Positions 16,875 to 26,106 of a DNA stretch of 64,000 bases are shown here, piece by piece. The position numbers were made by a program, and so were the translations under genes. How positions within the stretch are numbered: the first letter of the stretch is position 1; each line of letters begins with the position of its first letter. This DNA comes from Hymenobacter canadensis (lineage in GTDB: Bacteria > Bacteroidota > Bacteroidia > Cytophagales > Hymenobacteraceae), in contig NZ_CP114767.1 of assembly GCF_027359925.1 (NCBI RefSeq), positions 1,736,001 through 1,800,000 of the forward strand. The letters are read 5' to 3'. The notes below the pieces were generated by a model. The model had not been told where the DNA came from and did not search any database. It saw nothing but the letters and a program-made list of their open reading frames with translations.

Positions 16875-18665
16875 ATGAATCTTCTCTACCGCTACCTGCG
16901 CCACTATTGGGGCCTGCTGGCGCTGGCTTTGCTGCTGGCCGCCATCAACCAGATATTCTCCCTGCTCGACCCCTTCATTCTGGGGCAGATTATTGATCGT
17001 TACGTGTCGCCGGCCCTGAAAACCGCCCAGAAACCCACGTTTTGGGTGTTTGTCACGGGCGGCGCCGGCCTGCTCATTCTGAAGGCGCTGGGCGTGGCCA
17101 TGGTGTCGCGCATCGCCAAGAACTTCCAGGACTACTACACCAACGTCATCACCCAGCGGCTGGGCGCCGAGCTGTACTCCGACGGCCTGCGCCACTCGCT
17201 GGAGCTGCCCTACCAGGTGTTCGAGGACCAACGCTCGGGCGAGACGCTGGGCAAGCTCCAGAAGGTGCGCACCGACGTGGAAAAGCTCATTCAGAGCTTC
17301 ATCAACATCCTGTTCATCTCGTTGGTGGGTATCATTTTCGTGACGTGGTATGCCCTGAGCGTGTACTGGCCCATCGCGCTGGTGTATTTTCTCACCATTC
17401 CGCTGCTGGCGACGCTGAGCTTTTTCCTGAGCCGGCGCATCAAGGTGATTCAGAAAACCATCGTGGCCGAAACCACGGCTTTGGCCGGTTCCACCACCGA
17501 AAGCTTGCGCAATATTGAGCTGATCAAGAGCCTGGGGCTGGCCCAGCAGGAAACCCAGCGCCTGAACGCCACCACCGAGAAAATCCTGAAGCTGGAGCTG
17601 AAAAAGGTGCGCTACCTCCGTTCCCTGTCGTTTGTGCAGGGCACGTTCGTGAACCTGATGCGCAACGTGATTCTGCTCATGCTGGTGTTTCTGGTGGTGC
17701 AGGGCGTCATTCAGCCGGGCAAGTTCATTACCTTCTTCTTCTACTCCTTCGCCATTTTCGGGCCGCTGCAGGAGATGGGCACCCTCATCAACATCTACCG
17801 CGAAACCGAGGCCTCGCTGGCCAACTACCAGCAGATTCTCGACACGCCCAAGGAAGTCAAGCCGGCTCACCCCAAAACCATCGAGCAGATCGAAACCCTG
17901 GCCTTCGACGACGTGCACTTCCAGCACCTCACGGCCAGCGCCCCCGCCCTCGACGGCATCAGCTTCCAGACCAAGCTGGGCGAAACCATTGCCTTCGTAG
18001 GGCCCTCGGGCTCGGGCAAAACCACGCTCGTGAAGCTACTGGTGGGCCTCTACCCGCCCGCACAGGGCCGGATTCTCTACAACGGCATCCCCGGCCCCGA
18101 GCTGGACTTGGATACCCTGCGCGAGCAGATCGGCTTCGTGACCCAGGACACCCAGCTGTTCGCGGGCACCATCCGCGAAAACCTGCGCTTCGTGGCCCCC
18201 AATGCCACCGACGAGCAGTGCCTGCACGCCATGCACCAGGCCGCCGCCGACACGCTGCTGGCCCGCGCCCCGCTGGGCCTGGATACGGTAATCGGCGAAG
18301 GTGGCGTGAAGGTATCGGGCGGCGAAAAGCAGCGCCTCAGCATCGCCCGGGCCCTGTTGCGCCGCCCCACCCTGCTGGTGTTCGATGAGGCCACTTCGGC
18401 TCTGGATTCCCTGACCGAAGAGGAAATCAGCCAGACGGTGCGTGAGCTGTCGGGCTCGCGCCGGCATATCACCATCCTCATTGCCCACCGCCTGAGCACC
18501 ATCCTGCACGCCGACCGCATTTTCGTGCTGGAGCGCGGCCACGTGGCCGAAGCCGGCCGCCACGAGGAGCTACTGACGCAGCGCGGCCTCTACTACGCCA
18601 TGTGGCGCCAGCAGATCGGCGAGCGGCCCCAGGCCTCTATCCGGCCGCAGCGCCAGCCAGCGTAA
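16875..18665 (+). CDS. ABC exporter half-transporter (permease fused to ATPase)
   Basis: 596 residues: six membrane helices in the first 310 residues, then the nucleotide-binding domain. Walker A is GPSGSGKTT, the signature is VSGGEKQ, Walker B is LLVFDEATSALDS and the switch histidine is in LIAHRLST, so the ATPase should be active. Such half-transporters dimerise and export lipids, peptides or drugs; the closest general type is MsbA-like. No partner subunit lies nearby, suggesting a homodimer. It is probably transcribed alone: a repeat-containing gap lies before it and a strong hairpin follows. Confidence 0.93.
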   Translation: MNLLYRYLRHYWGLLALALLLAAINQIFSLLDPFILGQIIDRYVSPALKTAQKPTFWVFVTGGAGLLILKALGVAMVSRIAKNFQDYYTNVITQRLGAELYSDGLRHSLELPYQVFEDQRSGETLGKLQKVRTDVEKLIQSFINILFISLVGIIFVTWYALSVYWPIALVYFLTIPLLATLSFFLSRRIKVIQKTIVAETTALAGSTTESLRNIELIKSLGLAQQETQRLNATTEKILKLELKKVRYLRSLSFVQGTFVNLMRNVILLMLVFLVVQGVIQPGKFITFFFYSFAIFGPLQEMGTLINIYRETEASLANYQQILDTPKEVKPAHPKTIEQIETLAFDDVHFQHLTASAPALDGISFQTKLGETIAFVGPSGSGKTTLVKLLVGLYPPAQGRILYNGIPGPELDLDTLREQIGFVTQDTQLFAGTIRENLRFVAPNATDEQCLHAMHQAAADTLLARAPLGLDTVIGEGGVKVSGGEKQRLSIARALLRRPTLLVFDEATSALDSLTEEEISQTVRELSGSRRHITILIAHRLSTILHADRIFVLERGHVAEAGRHEELLTQRGLYYAMWRQQIGERPQASIRPQRQPA

Positions 18666-18666
18666 G

Positions 18667-18700
18667 GCAGTAGCGCGAACTGTGTAGTTCGCGCTACTGC
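18667..18700. repeat. Hairpin of the AGTTCGCGCTACT family
   Basis: Perfect 14-bp arms (18667-18680 and 18687-18700). The right-arm phrase AGTTCGCGCTACT recurs at about 42784, beside the dioxygenase gene end. Short palindromic repeat, function unknown. Confidence 0.75.
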
Positions 18701-18720
18701 ACCATCCCCTTAAACAGCAC

Positions 18721-18760
18721 AAAGCCGCCGGCCCGAAGAACTTCAGGCCGGCGGCTTTAT
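18721..18760. terminator. Bidirectional terminator hairpin
   Basis: Perfect 13-bp arms (18721-18733 and 18746-18758) starting with AAA and ending with TTT, between the convergent ABC exporter and secreted protease genes. Confidence 0.85.
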
Positions 18761-18780
18761 GCTGTAAAAACGAACGGGGG

Positions 18781-20859
18781 CTACTGCTTCACCACCCGGG
18801 TGCGGACCGGCGGGCCGCCGGCCGTGCTCCATTCCAGCACATACACGCCCGGGCGCACAGCCGGCGCCGACAGTTCCACGGCGGTTTGCCCGGCCGGCAC
18901 AGCCTGGGTGAGCACGAGGTGGCCCGCCAGGTCGTAGAGGCGCAGGGTGGCAGCTTCGGCGGCCGGCAGCGCCACCTGCAACTCCGCGCCGAACGGGTTC
19001 GGATACGCCACCAGCTCGCGGCCGGCAGCTGGGGCCACCGTTGCCACGGAGGAGAAATGATCGGTGCCGTCCTCATCCTGCTGGCGCAGGCGGTAGTAGC
19101 GCAGCCCGGCCCCGGCCCGGCCGTCCAGATACTCGTAGCGGCGTGCAGTGGTGGAGTTGCCGGCGGCGGGCTGCCGCGTAAGCTCCTGCCACTCGCCGGC
19201 CGGGTCCAAGGTGGTTTCCACCGCGAAGAAGGCGCTGTTTACTTCCGTGGCCGTCTGCCAGCGTAGCTGCACGCCCCCGCTCACCCGCCCGGCCCCAAAG
19301 CTGACCAGCGTGACGGGCAGAGGCACGGCCGCCAGGCGCACGTAGCTGGGGTTGCCGCAGCGCGGGGCGCTCAGGCTGAAGTCGATGATGGCATTGCCGC
19401 CGGCCACGTCGTTGGTGGCGTTGAGCACCCGGTTCTGGGTGTTGGCCGCAATGGCAAAGTGCATCACCGCGCCGGGCCGGATGATGTGGCCCAGCTGAAT
19501 GCCGTGGCCCAGCTCGTGTAACGACACGGTTTCGAAATCAATCTGCCCGCCGGTGGGCGCGGCCGGGCCGTACTGCCAGCTCCGCTCCCCGTCGAAGATG
19601 AAGTCGGTGCCCGCTAGCACCCAGTTGAAGCCGCCTGCGCCGTTGGAGCAGCCGGAAAAGTACGAGTAGGCCACGCCCAGCACCCCGGCCGGCAGCTCGG
19701 TGGCATCATCGAAGCTGACCACGTTCACATTGTCGTTGGCCACGTTGGAGTTGATGGGGGTGGTGACGGCCGCTATTTTGCGGTTGGCGCCCACACCGTT
19801 GCGCCAGGTGATGAGGGCCCGCTCAAAGGAGGCCGTGGCGGCGGTATTGGCCGCGAAATTCTGGTTGTAGGTGAGCGTGTAGCCGCCGGCGCCATCCCGG
19901 CTCACCAGCGCCACCGGAGCCGGTGCGCCGCTGAATTCCACATTGGCCAGGGAGTAGTCCACCGTCAGATTGGTGCCGCTCAGGCTGCTTTCCGAGGTGC
20001 CATTGGTAATCAGCAGCCGGCCCGTGCCGGCCGGGCCCGCGCCGCCCACCGTCGCGGCCGGTACCCGCACCCGTATTTCCGTGTCCGACCAGCTCAGGTA
20101 CTCCCCCGCCAGCGGCGACACAAACGACGTCCCGCCGTTGTTGGCATTGCTGAAGCCCACCGTCCCGGTGCCCTGCGTGGCCCCAAACCCCGAGCCGGTG
20201 ATGGTCAGCACCGCCCGGGTGCCGGCCGTGACGGTGGCGGGGCTGAAGCTGGTAATGACGGGGGGCGCCGCAGGCCGGGCCACCCGCCGCAGCCGGGCCA
20301 GCAGCACCTCGTTGGGCTGGATTTCGCGGTAGGCCTGCCCGGTCTGGGCCTGGAGCGTGGGGTACAGCTCCCCCGGGATGGACGTGTAGCGCCGGAACGG
20401 GTCGGCGGCGGTGGCCGTGGCCAGGTCCAGCCGGATCAGGCCCTGGGGGCCGGCCGCCAGGCGGTAGCGGCCGAGCTGGGTGGGGTCGGGCTGCAGCAGG
20501 AAGATGGCCTGCTCGCCGACGGCCAGCGTGGGTGCGTTGGAAACTTCTTCGCGGCGTAGGCCCACGGTGCCGCCTTCAGTCAGCAGCGTGAGGGCACCGG
20601 CCGGCAGCGTGCCCCGGAATACTTTAAATACCTCCAGCTCGTTGAGGGTGATGATGTGCGGGCCGGTATCGAGGCTGCGCGTGGCCTGCACCCGCGCCTC
20701 CACCACCAGCGGCGCCTCCTGCAGCCGCTCCGCCCACGACAGCGGCTGTAGCAGGCACATCTCCTGGGCGTGGGCGGGGCCCGCCAGGGCCAGCATCACG
20801 CCCAGTACGCCCAATCCTGCTCGCAGGAACCCCTTCTGGTTTAATTGTGTTTTTTTCAT
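18781..20859 (-). CDS. Secreted matrixin-like metalloprotease with T9SS sorting domain
   Basis: 692 residues. A signal peptide ends after AGPAHAQ. A TIG/IPT immunoglobulin-like domain begins around PVITSFSPATVTAGT (residue 200). A metalloprotease region carries HELGHGIQLGH, the extended HExxHxxGxxH zinc motif (with I in place of one usual residue) near residue 452. The C-terminal 75 residues form a type IX secretion sorting domain, starting at YPNPF and ending in VRTRVVKQ. The protein should cross the inner membrane by Sec and the outer membrane by the T9SS, then be released or attached at the surface. The signal peptide starts at 20859 and the gap upstream is AT-rich, with a near -7 match TATATTGG on the minus strand. 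Confidence 0.9.
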   Translation of the reverse strand: MKKTQLNQKGFLRAGLGVLGVMLALAGPAHAQEMCLLQPLSWAERLQEAPLVVEARVQATRSLDTGPHIITLNELEVFKVFRGTLPAGALTLLTEGGTVGLRREEVSNAPTLAVGEQAIFLLQPDPTQLGRYRLAAGPQGLIRLDLATATAADPFRRYTSIPGELYPTLQAQTGQAYREIQPNEVLLARLRRVARPAAPPVITSFSPATVTAGTRAVLTITGSGFGATQGTGTVGFSNANNGGTSFVSPLAGEYLSWSDTEIRVRVPAATVGGAGPAGTGRLLITNGTSESSLSGTNLTVDYSLANVEFSGAPAPVALVSRDGAGGYTLTYNQNFAANTAATASFERALITWRNGVGANRKIAAVTTPINSNVANDNVNVVSFDDATELPAGVLGVAYSYFSGCSNGAGGFNWVLAGTDFIFDGERSWQYGPAAPTGGQIDFETVSLHELGHGIQLGHIIRPGAVMHFAIAANTQNRVLNATNDVAGGNAIIDFSLSAPRCGNPSYVRLAAVPLPVTLVSFGAGRVSGGVQLRWQTATEVNSAFFAVETTLDPAGEWQELTRQPAAGNSTTARRYEYLDGRAGAGLRYYRLRQQDEDGTDHFSSVATVAPAAGRELVAYPNPFGAELQVALPAAEAATLRLYDLAGHLVLTQAVPAGQTAVELSAPAVRPGVYVLEWSTAGGPPVRTRVVKQ

Positions 20860-21045
20860 GCCGATCAGCCGTCTTTCGTATCTGCTTGCAATATCCCTCC
20901 CGCACCCATACCCTATATTTCATACAACCAATATAACAATTGTGTCAGCTAACCTGCTACCAGTGAGCGAAATTCATTGAAATACCCGTTTCTGATTCCG
21001 GCAAGGTAATTGCCAGTCACTACTCACCTCAAGAATAACTTTTCC

Positions 21046-21939
21046 ATGAATCACCTACGCTTTTTCCGCCGCTTCTCAGGTCTGGTGCTTGCCGGGTGGC
21101 TTATTCTGGCCGGCCCGGCTGAGGCCCAGTCGGCCGCCACCGCCCAGCGCGACGTGCTGCGCGAAATCACCGACGTCGTGGGCCTCAAACCCCGGTTTCA
21201 GCTGCGCTCCACCACGCAGGTGCAGAACGCCGCGGCCGTGGTGTACGGCGGGCAGCGCTACCTGCTCTACAACCCGCAGTTTGTGGCGGCCGTGAACCAG
21301 GCCGGCCGCACCGACTGGGCCGGCATCAGCATTTTGGCCCACGAGATGGGCCACCACCTCAACGGCCACACCCTGCGCGCCGGCGGCTCCAACCCCGCCG
21401 ATGAGCTGGAAGCCGACGAGTTTTCGGGGTTTGTGCTGCGCAAGATGGGCGCCAGCCTGGCGCAGGCGCAGGCCGGCATGGCCGTGGTGTCCGACGAGCA
21501 GGCCTCGCCCACGCACCCCGGCCGCAGCACCCGCCTGCAGTCCATCAACGAGGGCTGGCAGCGTGCCAGCCGGCAGATTGTGGCCAGCAGCCGCAGCACC
21601 GCGCCATCTGCCTCGCCTGCAATGGTGATGAGCCGGCCGGCGCCGGCGCCAGTAGCTACGGTGGCCAGCCGCATCAGCCAGCCCAGCAACACCATCGGCA
21701 GAATCACGTTCCGCAGCAACCCTGCCGAGCTGTACTACCTCACCAGCCACCTCAACATCGTACGCCTCAACCAGGAGGCCCGCACCACGCAGGTGGTGGG
21801 CCGCCTCACCCGCTCCGATTCGGTGTCGTATCCTTATATCATCGTCGATGGGCAGCAGCGCCGCCTGTTCGTGAGTGCCGCCGGGGGAGTGTTCGACGCC
21901 AATGGCCGCCAGGTAGCCCTGCTCTCCGACCCGTCGTAG
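21046..21939 (+). CDS. Exported M48-like zinc metalloprotease
   Basis: 297 residues with a signal peptide ending near GPAEAQS. The zinc site is HEMGHHLNGH (HExxH plus a further histidine) and the downstream glutamate is in ELEADEFSG, matching the M48 pattern of HExxH and E-x-x-x-D. The C-terminal 100 residues are a separate low-complexity and beta-rich portion. The start at 21046 is preferred to one 12 codons upstream because it opens directly into the signal peptide. It is divergent from the T9SS protease. Role unknown: probably periplasmic protein quality control or envelope turnover. Confidence 0.88.
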   Translation: MNHLRFFRRFSGLVLAGWLILAGPAEAQSAATAQRDVLREITDVVGLKPRFQLRSTTQVQNAAAVVYGGQRYLLYNPQFVAAVNQAGRTDWAGISILAHEMGHHLNGHTLRAGGSNPADELEADEFSGFVLRKMGASLAQAQAGMAVVSDEQASPTHPGRSTRLQSINEGWQRASRQIVASSRSTAPSASPAMVMSRPAPAPVATVASRISQPSNTIGRITFRSNPAELYYLTSHLNIVRLNQEARTTQVVGRLTRSDSVSYPYIIVDGQQRRLFVSAAGGVFDANGRQVALLSDPS

Positions 21940-22060
21940 TCAGCATAGATTTTCGTTCTGGTTTCTCTTCGGCAACGGCCGGCTCCTGCGTGCAGGTGCC
22001 GGCCGTTATCTTTAGGGCCGCCGGTGCCGGCTGCTTCTTTTCTCCTTCTCTTCGCTTTCG

Positions 22061-22957
22061 ATGCCCGTTTATCCTTTTCTGCTGGTGGATGCCTTCACTG
22101 AAACCGCGCTGGGCGGCAACTCCTGCGCCGTGGTGCTCGACGCCGACAACCTGACCGCCGACCAGATGCAGCGCCTGGCCCAGGAGTTCAACCAGCCCGA
22201 AACCGCCTTCGTGCGCCACTCCGCCACAGCCGACTTTGCCGTGCGCTACTTCACGCCGGCCGAGGAGATTCCGCTGGCCGGCCACCCCACCATTGCCACG
22301 CTCACGGCCCTGCTGCACACCGGCCGCCTGCCCCGCCCCACGCACGCCACGCCCCTCACGCTGGAGCTGCTGCACGGGCCCATTGCGGTGGCCGTAGAGC
22401 CCGCCGAGCCCGGCCGCCCCCACCTGGTACACATGACGCAGCGCCGCCCCGTCTTCGGGCAGGTGCACGATGCCGCCGAGGTGCTGCCCATGTTCGGCCT
22501 CACGCCCGCCGACCTGCTGCCCGGAACTGTGGTGCAAACCGTGAGCACCGGCACCCCGCAGCTGATGGTGCCCCTGCGCGACGCCGCCACCCTGCGCCGG
22601 GCGCACCTGGCCCAGCCCGAGGCGCTGCTGGCCTACCGGCAGACCACCGGCTTTTTTAGCTCCCACCTGTTTTGCCTGGAAGGCGCCACGCCGGCGGGCC
22701 GCACGTTTGCGCGCCATATCTGCACCCCGCCCGATGTGCTGGAAGACCCCGTTACGGGCTCGGCTACCGGCGGCATGGCGGCCTACCTCTGGCACTACGG
22801 CCTGCTGGATTCGCCGGCGTTTCTGGCCGAACAGGGCCACTGGCTGGGCCGCCCCGGCACGGTGCAGGTGCTGGTGCAGGGCCCCCCAACTGATATTGAA
22901 GCAGTACGCATCAGCGGGACGGGCGTGGTGGTGCTGGAAGGACGCCTCACGCTGTAG
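22061..22957 (+). CDS. PhzF-family isomerase
   Basis: 298 residues, full length for the PhzF/DapF-fold family. The N-terminus contains VDAFTETALGGNSCAVVLD and NQPETAFV, where the glutamate corresponds to the catalytic acid of PhzF; GHPTIAT and GSATGGMAAYLW are further family signatures. Bacterial members outside phenazine producers have unknown substrates, so this is not evidence for phenazine synthesis. A TATCTTTA near-match to the -7 consensus is about 50 nt upstream. Confidence 0.92.
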   Translation: MPVYPFLLVDAFTETALGGNSCAVVLDADNLTADQMQRLAQEFNQPETAFVRHSATADFAVRYFTPAEEIPLAGHPTIATLTALLHTGRLPRPTHATPLTLELLHGPIAVAVEPAEPGRPHLVHMTQRRPVFGQVHDAAEVLPMFGLTPADLLPGTVVQTVSTGTPQLMVPLRDAATLRRAHLAQPEALLAYRQTTGFFSSHLFCLEGATPAGRTFARHICTPPDVLEDPVTGSATGGMAAYLWHYGLLDSPAFLAEQGHWLGRPGTVQVLVQGPPTDIEAVRISGTGVVVLEGRLTL

Positions 22958-23066
22958 CGCAGCGGTTTTACCCGTGCTGGCACAGGCACCGCAACCACGG
23001 CCGCCATTTGGCAGTTATACCCGGGCACGTCCGGCAGGGCGCTGCATTCCCTTTTTTGCGCTGCTT

Positions 23067-23897
23067 ATGCCCGAATTACCCGAGGTAGAAACCTACCGCC
23101 GCTTCCTCGACGACCTGGTGGTGGCCCAGACCATCACGGCGCTGGAAGTGAAAGACGCCAAAGTGCTGGCCACCGACGAAGACACCCTGCGCCGCGCCCT
23201 CACCGGCCGCACCATCACGCATACCAGCCGCCTGGGCAAAAACTGCTTTCTACACCTCGATGACGACCGGGTGCTGGTACTGCACTTCGGCATGACCGGC
23301 GACGTGGGCGCCTACCGCGACGAGCCGGACGCCCCGCGTTTTACCCGCTTGGCCCTGCACTTAGCCGACGGCCTGCGCATTGCGTTTGTGGATGCGCGTA
23401 AGTTTGGCCGTATCCGGCTGGTAGAGGGCGTGGCGCAGTACCAGAAAGCCAAGAAGCTGGGCCCCGATGCCCTGGATATTACGGCTGCCCAGCTGCAGCA
23501 GGCCCTGGGCGCGCGTAAGCCCATGATCAAGCCGCTGCTGCTGGACCAGAGCATCACGGCTGGCCTCGGAAATTGGATTGTAGACGAAGTGCTGTTCCAG
23601 GCGCGTGTACATCCGGAGCGTCGAGCACACACGCTCAGCACCACCGAGTTTGAGGCCCTACACGCGGCTATCCAGCTGGTGCTCAGCACGGCTATCCGGC
23701 ACGAAGCCACGTACCGGTATTTCCCGGCTTCGTTCCTGATTCATGCCCGCGAATGGGACGACTCAGCCACTCCAGGCACGAATAACCATATTTTCTGCCC
23801 GCGTCATCCAAAAATTGAAATAGCAAAAAGCTACGTAGGTGGGCGGGCTACCTACTACTGCCCTAAGTGCCAGCCACCACCACCGGCTTCTGAATAG
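23067..23897 (+). CDS. mutM: Fpg/Nei-type DNA glycosylase with variant zinc finger
   Basis: A 276-residue base-excision repair enzyme that removes oxidised purines or pyrimidines and nicks the abasic site. It starts MPELPEVET, giving the catalytic Pro2 and Glu3; the conserved lysine is in RLGKNCF and the zinc-finger arginine is in GGRATYYC. The zinc finger is unusual: CPRH followed 17 residues later by CPKC, so the second ligand appears to be histidine (CHCC, not CCCC). The usual VYGR motif before the finger is replaced by NNHIF. Start at 23067 is set by the conserved N-terminus; the frame is open upstream without meaning. It could belong to a Nei-like or diverged Fpg subgroup. Confidence 0.88.
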   Translation: MPELPEVETYRRFLDDLVVAQTITALEVKDAKVLATDEDTLRRALTGRTITHTSRLGKNCFLHLDDDRVLVLHFGMTGDVGAYRDEPDAPRFTRLALHLADGLRIAFVDARKFGRIRLVEGVAQYQKAKKLGPDALDITAAQLQQALGARKPMIKPLLLDQSITAGLGNWIVDEVLFQARVHPERRAHTLSTTEFEALHAAIQLVLSTAIRHEATYRYFPASFLIHAREWDDSATPGTNNHIFCPRHPKIEIAKSYVGGRATYYCPKCQPPPPASE

Positions 23898-23914
23898 TGC
23901 TATACAGTATATTT

Positions 23915-23955
23915 AAAAGGCCTCTGAATCAGATTTAGGGGCCTTTTTTACTTTT
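23915..23955 (+). terminator. Terminator after the glycosylase gene
   Basis: AAAAGGCCTCT and AGGGGCCTTTT pair around an 11-nt loop (one mismatch), followed by T-rich sequence. Confidence 0.8.
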
Positions 23956-24073
23956 CAGGGAATAATTAATCACAAAATCAAGATAATCAGCCATCTAGTG
24001 TACTCTTCTGATATAAAGTGGTAAAAATTGACCTTTTCCTATACATGACGAACTAACTTGATAAACAGTTAGT

Positions 24074-24081
24074 TAGATTTG
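24074..24081 (+). promoter_or_regulatory. -7 promoter element TAGATTTG
   Basis: Exact TAnnTTTG match 136 nt before the lipoprotein start codon at 24217. The nearest upstream TTG is only 13 nt away, so the -33 element is uncertain. Confidence 0.5.
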
Positions 24082-24085
24082 CACT

Positions 24086-24216
24086 AACGAAACCCACCTG
24101 GGTGATTCGTTGAGAAGAGAAGTTGGACGCCTAGTGAAGAAGTACCGGCCCGGAGTGGCCATGCCGAAGTAAGACGTGTTGTTGAAGTAACTCAAAAATC
24201 ACCCAAAACCCATTTC
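24086..24216 (+). promoter_or_regulatory. Long structured 5' leader of the lipoprotein gene
   Basis: If transcription starts just after 24081, the leader is about 130 nt. It opens with a hairpin (24086-24111: AACGAA and ACCCA pair with TGGGT and TTCGTT) and contains a second partly self-complementary stretch. It matches no riboswitch class that I recognise. It may control mRNA stability or translation. Confidence 0.35.
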
Positions 24217-24720
24217 ATGAAGAAAGTAACCTTGTTCCTGAGCCTCGCTGCCACCGTTCTAAGCCTGGCTTCCTGTGAGAAAGAATTGGATAATGTAAAT
24301 ACGCCGAACCAGGCTGTTACAGCATCTGCCGCCACTGCCGCTCAAACAGTGGAAGAGAAAACCAGCCTGCTTACTACCGGCGACTGGAAACTGACCAGCC
24401 AGGTGGGCACCGCCAATGAGCTGACCACCGACCTTCGGGTGATGCTGAAGGCCGATAAGCTCGACAACCTCACGCAGTTCCGCGACGCCGGCAAGTTGAT
24501 CCTGGATGAAGGCACTCTGAAGCGCGACGCCGAAACCACCCAGCAAACGGAAGGCACCTGGGCTTTCACCGATAACGGCCAATCGCTGGCAATGGCCCAC
24601 GCCGGAGTTACTACCACATACTCCATTGCCGAGTTGACGGCTACCACTCTGCGGCTGGTTCAGACCGAAGCCGGCGCCGGGGGCAAGACTACCACGATAA
24701 CGTCGGTGTACGGCCGCTAG
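24217..24720 (+). CDS. Small lipoprotein, lipocalin-like
   Basis: 167 residues. The N-terminus MKKVTLFLSLAATVLSLASCEKE is a lipoprotein signal with the lipobox LASC, so the mature protein starts at Cys and should be anchored in the outer membrane or periplasm. The mature part has the pattern TTGDWKLTSQ... and GTWAFTDNGQSL seen in small lipocalin-like Bacteroidota lipoproteins. No catalytic motif. It has its own promoter, a long leader and a strong terminator, so it is probably monocistronic and possibly regulated. Confidence 0.8.
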   Translation: MKKVTLFLSLAATVLSLASCEKELDNVNTPNQAVTASAATAAQTVEEKTSLLTTGDWKLTSQVGTANELTTDLRVMLKADKLDNLTQFRDAGKLILDEGTLKRDAETTQQTEGTWAFTDNGQSLAMAHAGVTTTYSIAELTATTLRLVQTEAGAGGKTTTITSVYGR

Positions 24721-24764
24721 AATTTTCGCCCGCCGCGTACCCCAATATGTACCACCGTTCAAGC

Positions 24765-24801
24765 AAAAAAGCGCCCGGCTGTTCAGCCGGGCGCTTTTTT
24801 T
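24765..24801. terminator. Bidirectional terminator hairpin
   Basis: Perfect 16-bp arms (24765-24780 and 24785-24800) starting with six A and ending with T-run, between the lipoprotein and the minus-strand SDR gene. Confidence 0.92.
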
Positions 24802-24834
24802 GTCATGATGGGCCAGCGTTCTGCTGCCGTTGCC

Positions 24835-25869
24835 TTAGGCGTGGGGCAGTTCGTTGTTGTCCTTCTCGGCTTTGCGGGTGAGGGCCGTCAGCCACGACTG
24901 CGACAGTTCCGACTCGCTTTCGTGGCCGAAACGGCGGGCATCGCCCTGCTCGCCGGTAGGGGCCGGGAGCGTCCGGTTCACCCAGCTCAGCAGGTCGGCG
25001 GTGGTGCCGGGGGCCAGGCCGTGGAAGGCCGAAAGCAGCTTGGCGGGCAGGCCGATGATGATTTCGGCGTCGCCGCGGCGGCAGGCGTTCCAGATCTGGC
25101 GGGCCGCCGAGTCGGCCGCGACGGTGAGAGCCGGCAGCGAGTCGGCAATGGTGAACCAGGCGTATTCCTTGCGGTGCTGCCCTTTCACAATGGCATTGCG
25201 CGGACTGCCCGTACGCAGCAGGCCGGGGCAGACGGTGGTCACCTGAATACCATATTGGCGCAGCTCGGCCCGGAAGCCTTCTGACAAGCCCACCAGGGCA
25301 AACTTGCTGGCACTATAGGGCGCCAGGTGCGGCACGGCCACCTTGCCGCCCACCGAGGCAATGTTCACGATGCGGCCTTCGCCGCGGAGGCGCATATCGG
25401 GCAGTACGGCCTGCATGGCGTGCAGCGGGGCCCAGAAGTGGGTGTCCATCGACTCCTCGTACTCGCGCAGCTCCATGTGGTCGAGGGGGCCGGCCGTGAT
25501 GATGCCAGCGTTGTTGACCAGCACTTCGATAGGCCCCAGTTGCTGCTGCACCTCGGCTACCAGCGTCCGGACTTCCACGGCGTTGGTCAGGTCGCGCACC
25601 AGGGCCATTACCTGCGCACCGTCGGCGGCCAGCTCCTGGCGGGCCCGCTCCAGCTCCTCGGCGTCGCGGGCGCAGATGGCTACTTTGGCGCCTTCGGCCA
25701 CGGCCTGGCGGGCCAGAATAAGGCCCAGGCCGCGCGAGCCGCCGGTTACCAGCACCACACGGCCCCGCAGGTCGTAGGTGCCGCGGCGGTTGCTCCAGAG
25801 CGTGGCGGCGGCCAGCGCCAGACCGGCGCCAGCGGCGGCCAGCCAGTTGTTTCGGGTAGTTGGGGTCAT
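24835..25869 (-). CDS. Membrane-anchored short-chain dehydrogenase/reductase
   Basis: 344 residues. The first 30 form a membrane helix (WLAAAGAGLALAAATLWS). The SDR fold follows, with the cofactor motif TGGSRGLG, the structural motif NNAG and the catalytic YSASK; serine is in NIASVGG. The classical SDR pattern predicts NAD(P)-dependent oxidation or reduction of a small alcohol or ketone; substrate unknown. A C-terminal extension of about 50 residues is polar. Upstream, the 237-bp gap to the next + gene shows no clear promoter element on the minus strand. Confidence 0.9.
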   Translation of the reverse strand: MTPTTRNNWLAAAGAGLALAAATLWSNRRGTYDLRGRVVLVTGGSRGLGLILARQAVAEGAKVAICARDAEELERARQELAADGAQVMALVRDLTNAVEVRTLVAEVQQQLGPIEVLVNNAGIITAGPLDHMELREYEESMDTHFWAPLHAMQAVLPDMRLRGEGRIVNIASVGGKVAVPHLAPYSASKFALVGLSEGFRAELRQYGIQVTTVCPGLLRTGSPRNAIVKGQHRKEYAWFTIADSLPALTVAADSAARQIWNACRRGDAEIIIGLPAKLLSAFHGLAPGTTADLLSWVNRTLPAPTGEQGDARRFGHESESELSQSWLTALTRKAEKDNNELPHA

Positions 25870-26106
25870 GGCTAGAGAGGGTTGCGGAAGGTGAGCCTGC
25901 CGCTTACATACTACCGGAAGCCGTGGGAAGTTTGCCGGCCAGGCACCTTTGCCGAAATTCTGGAGCCGGGCCGACCAAAAAGGGAAAAGCCGGCGTTATA
26001 GCCCTGCCTTTTCTGAATTGGCATCATCTTTACATATCAATTGGGGCGGCGGCCCTTATGACCACATCCGCCAACGGCCGCCGGCTCCCATTTTCTTTGC
26101 CATTCC

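Noticed and set aside
22707..23066. Upstream extension of the DNA glycosylase frame
   Set aside because: The catalytic residues must be Pro2 and Glu3 after the start, so translation must begin at 23067; the extension overlaps the PhzF gene.
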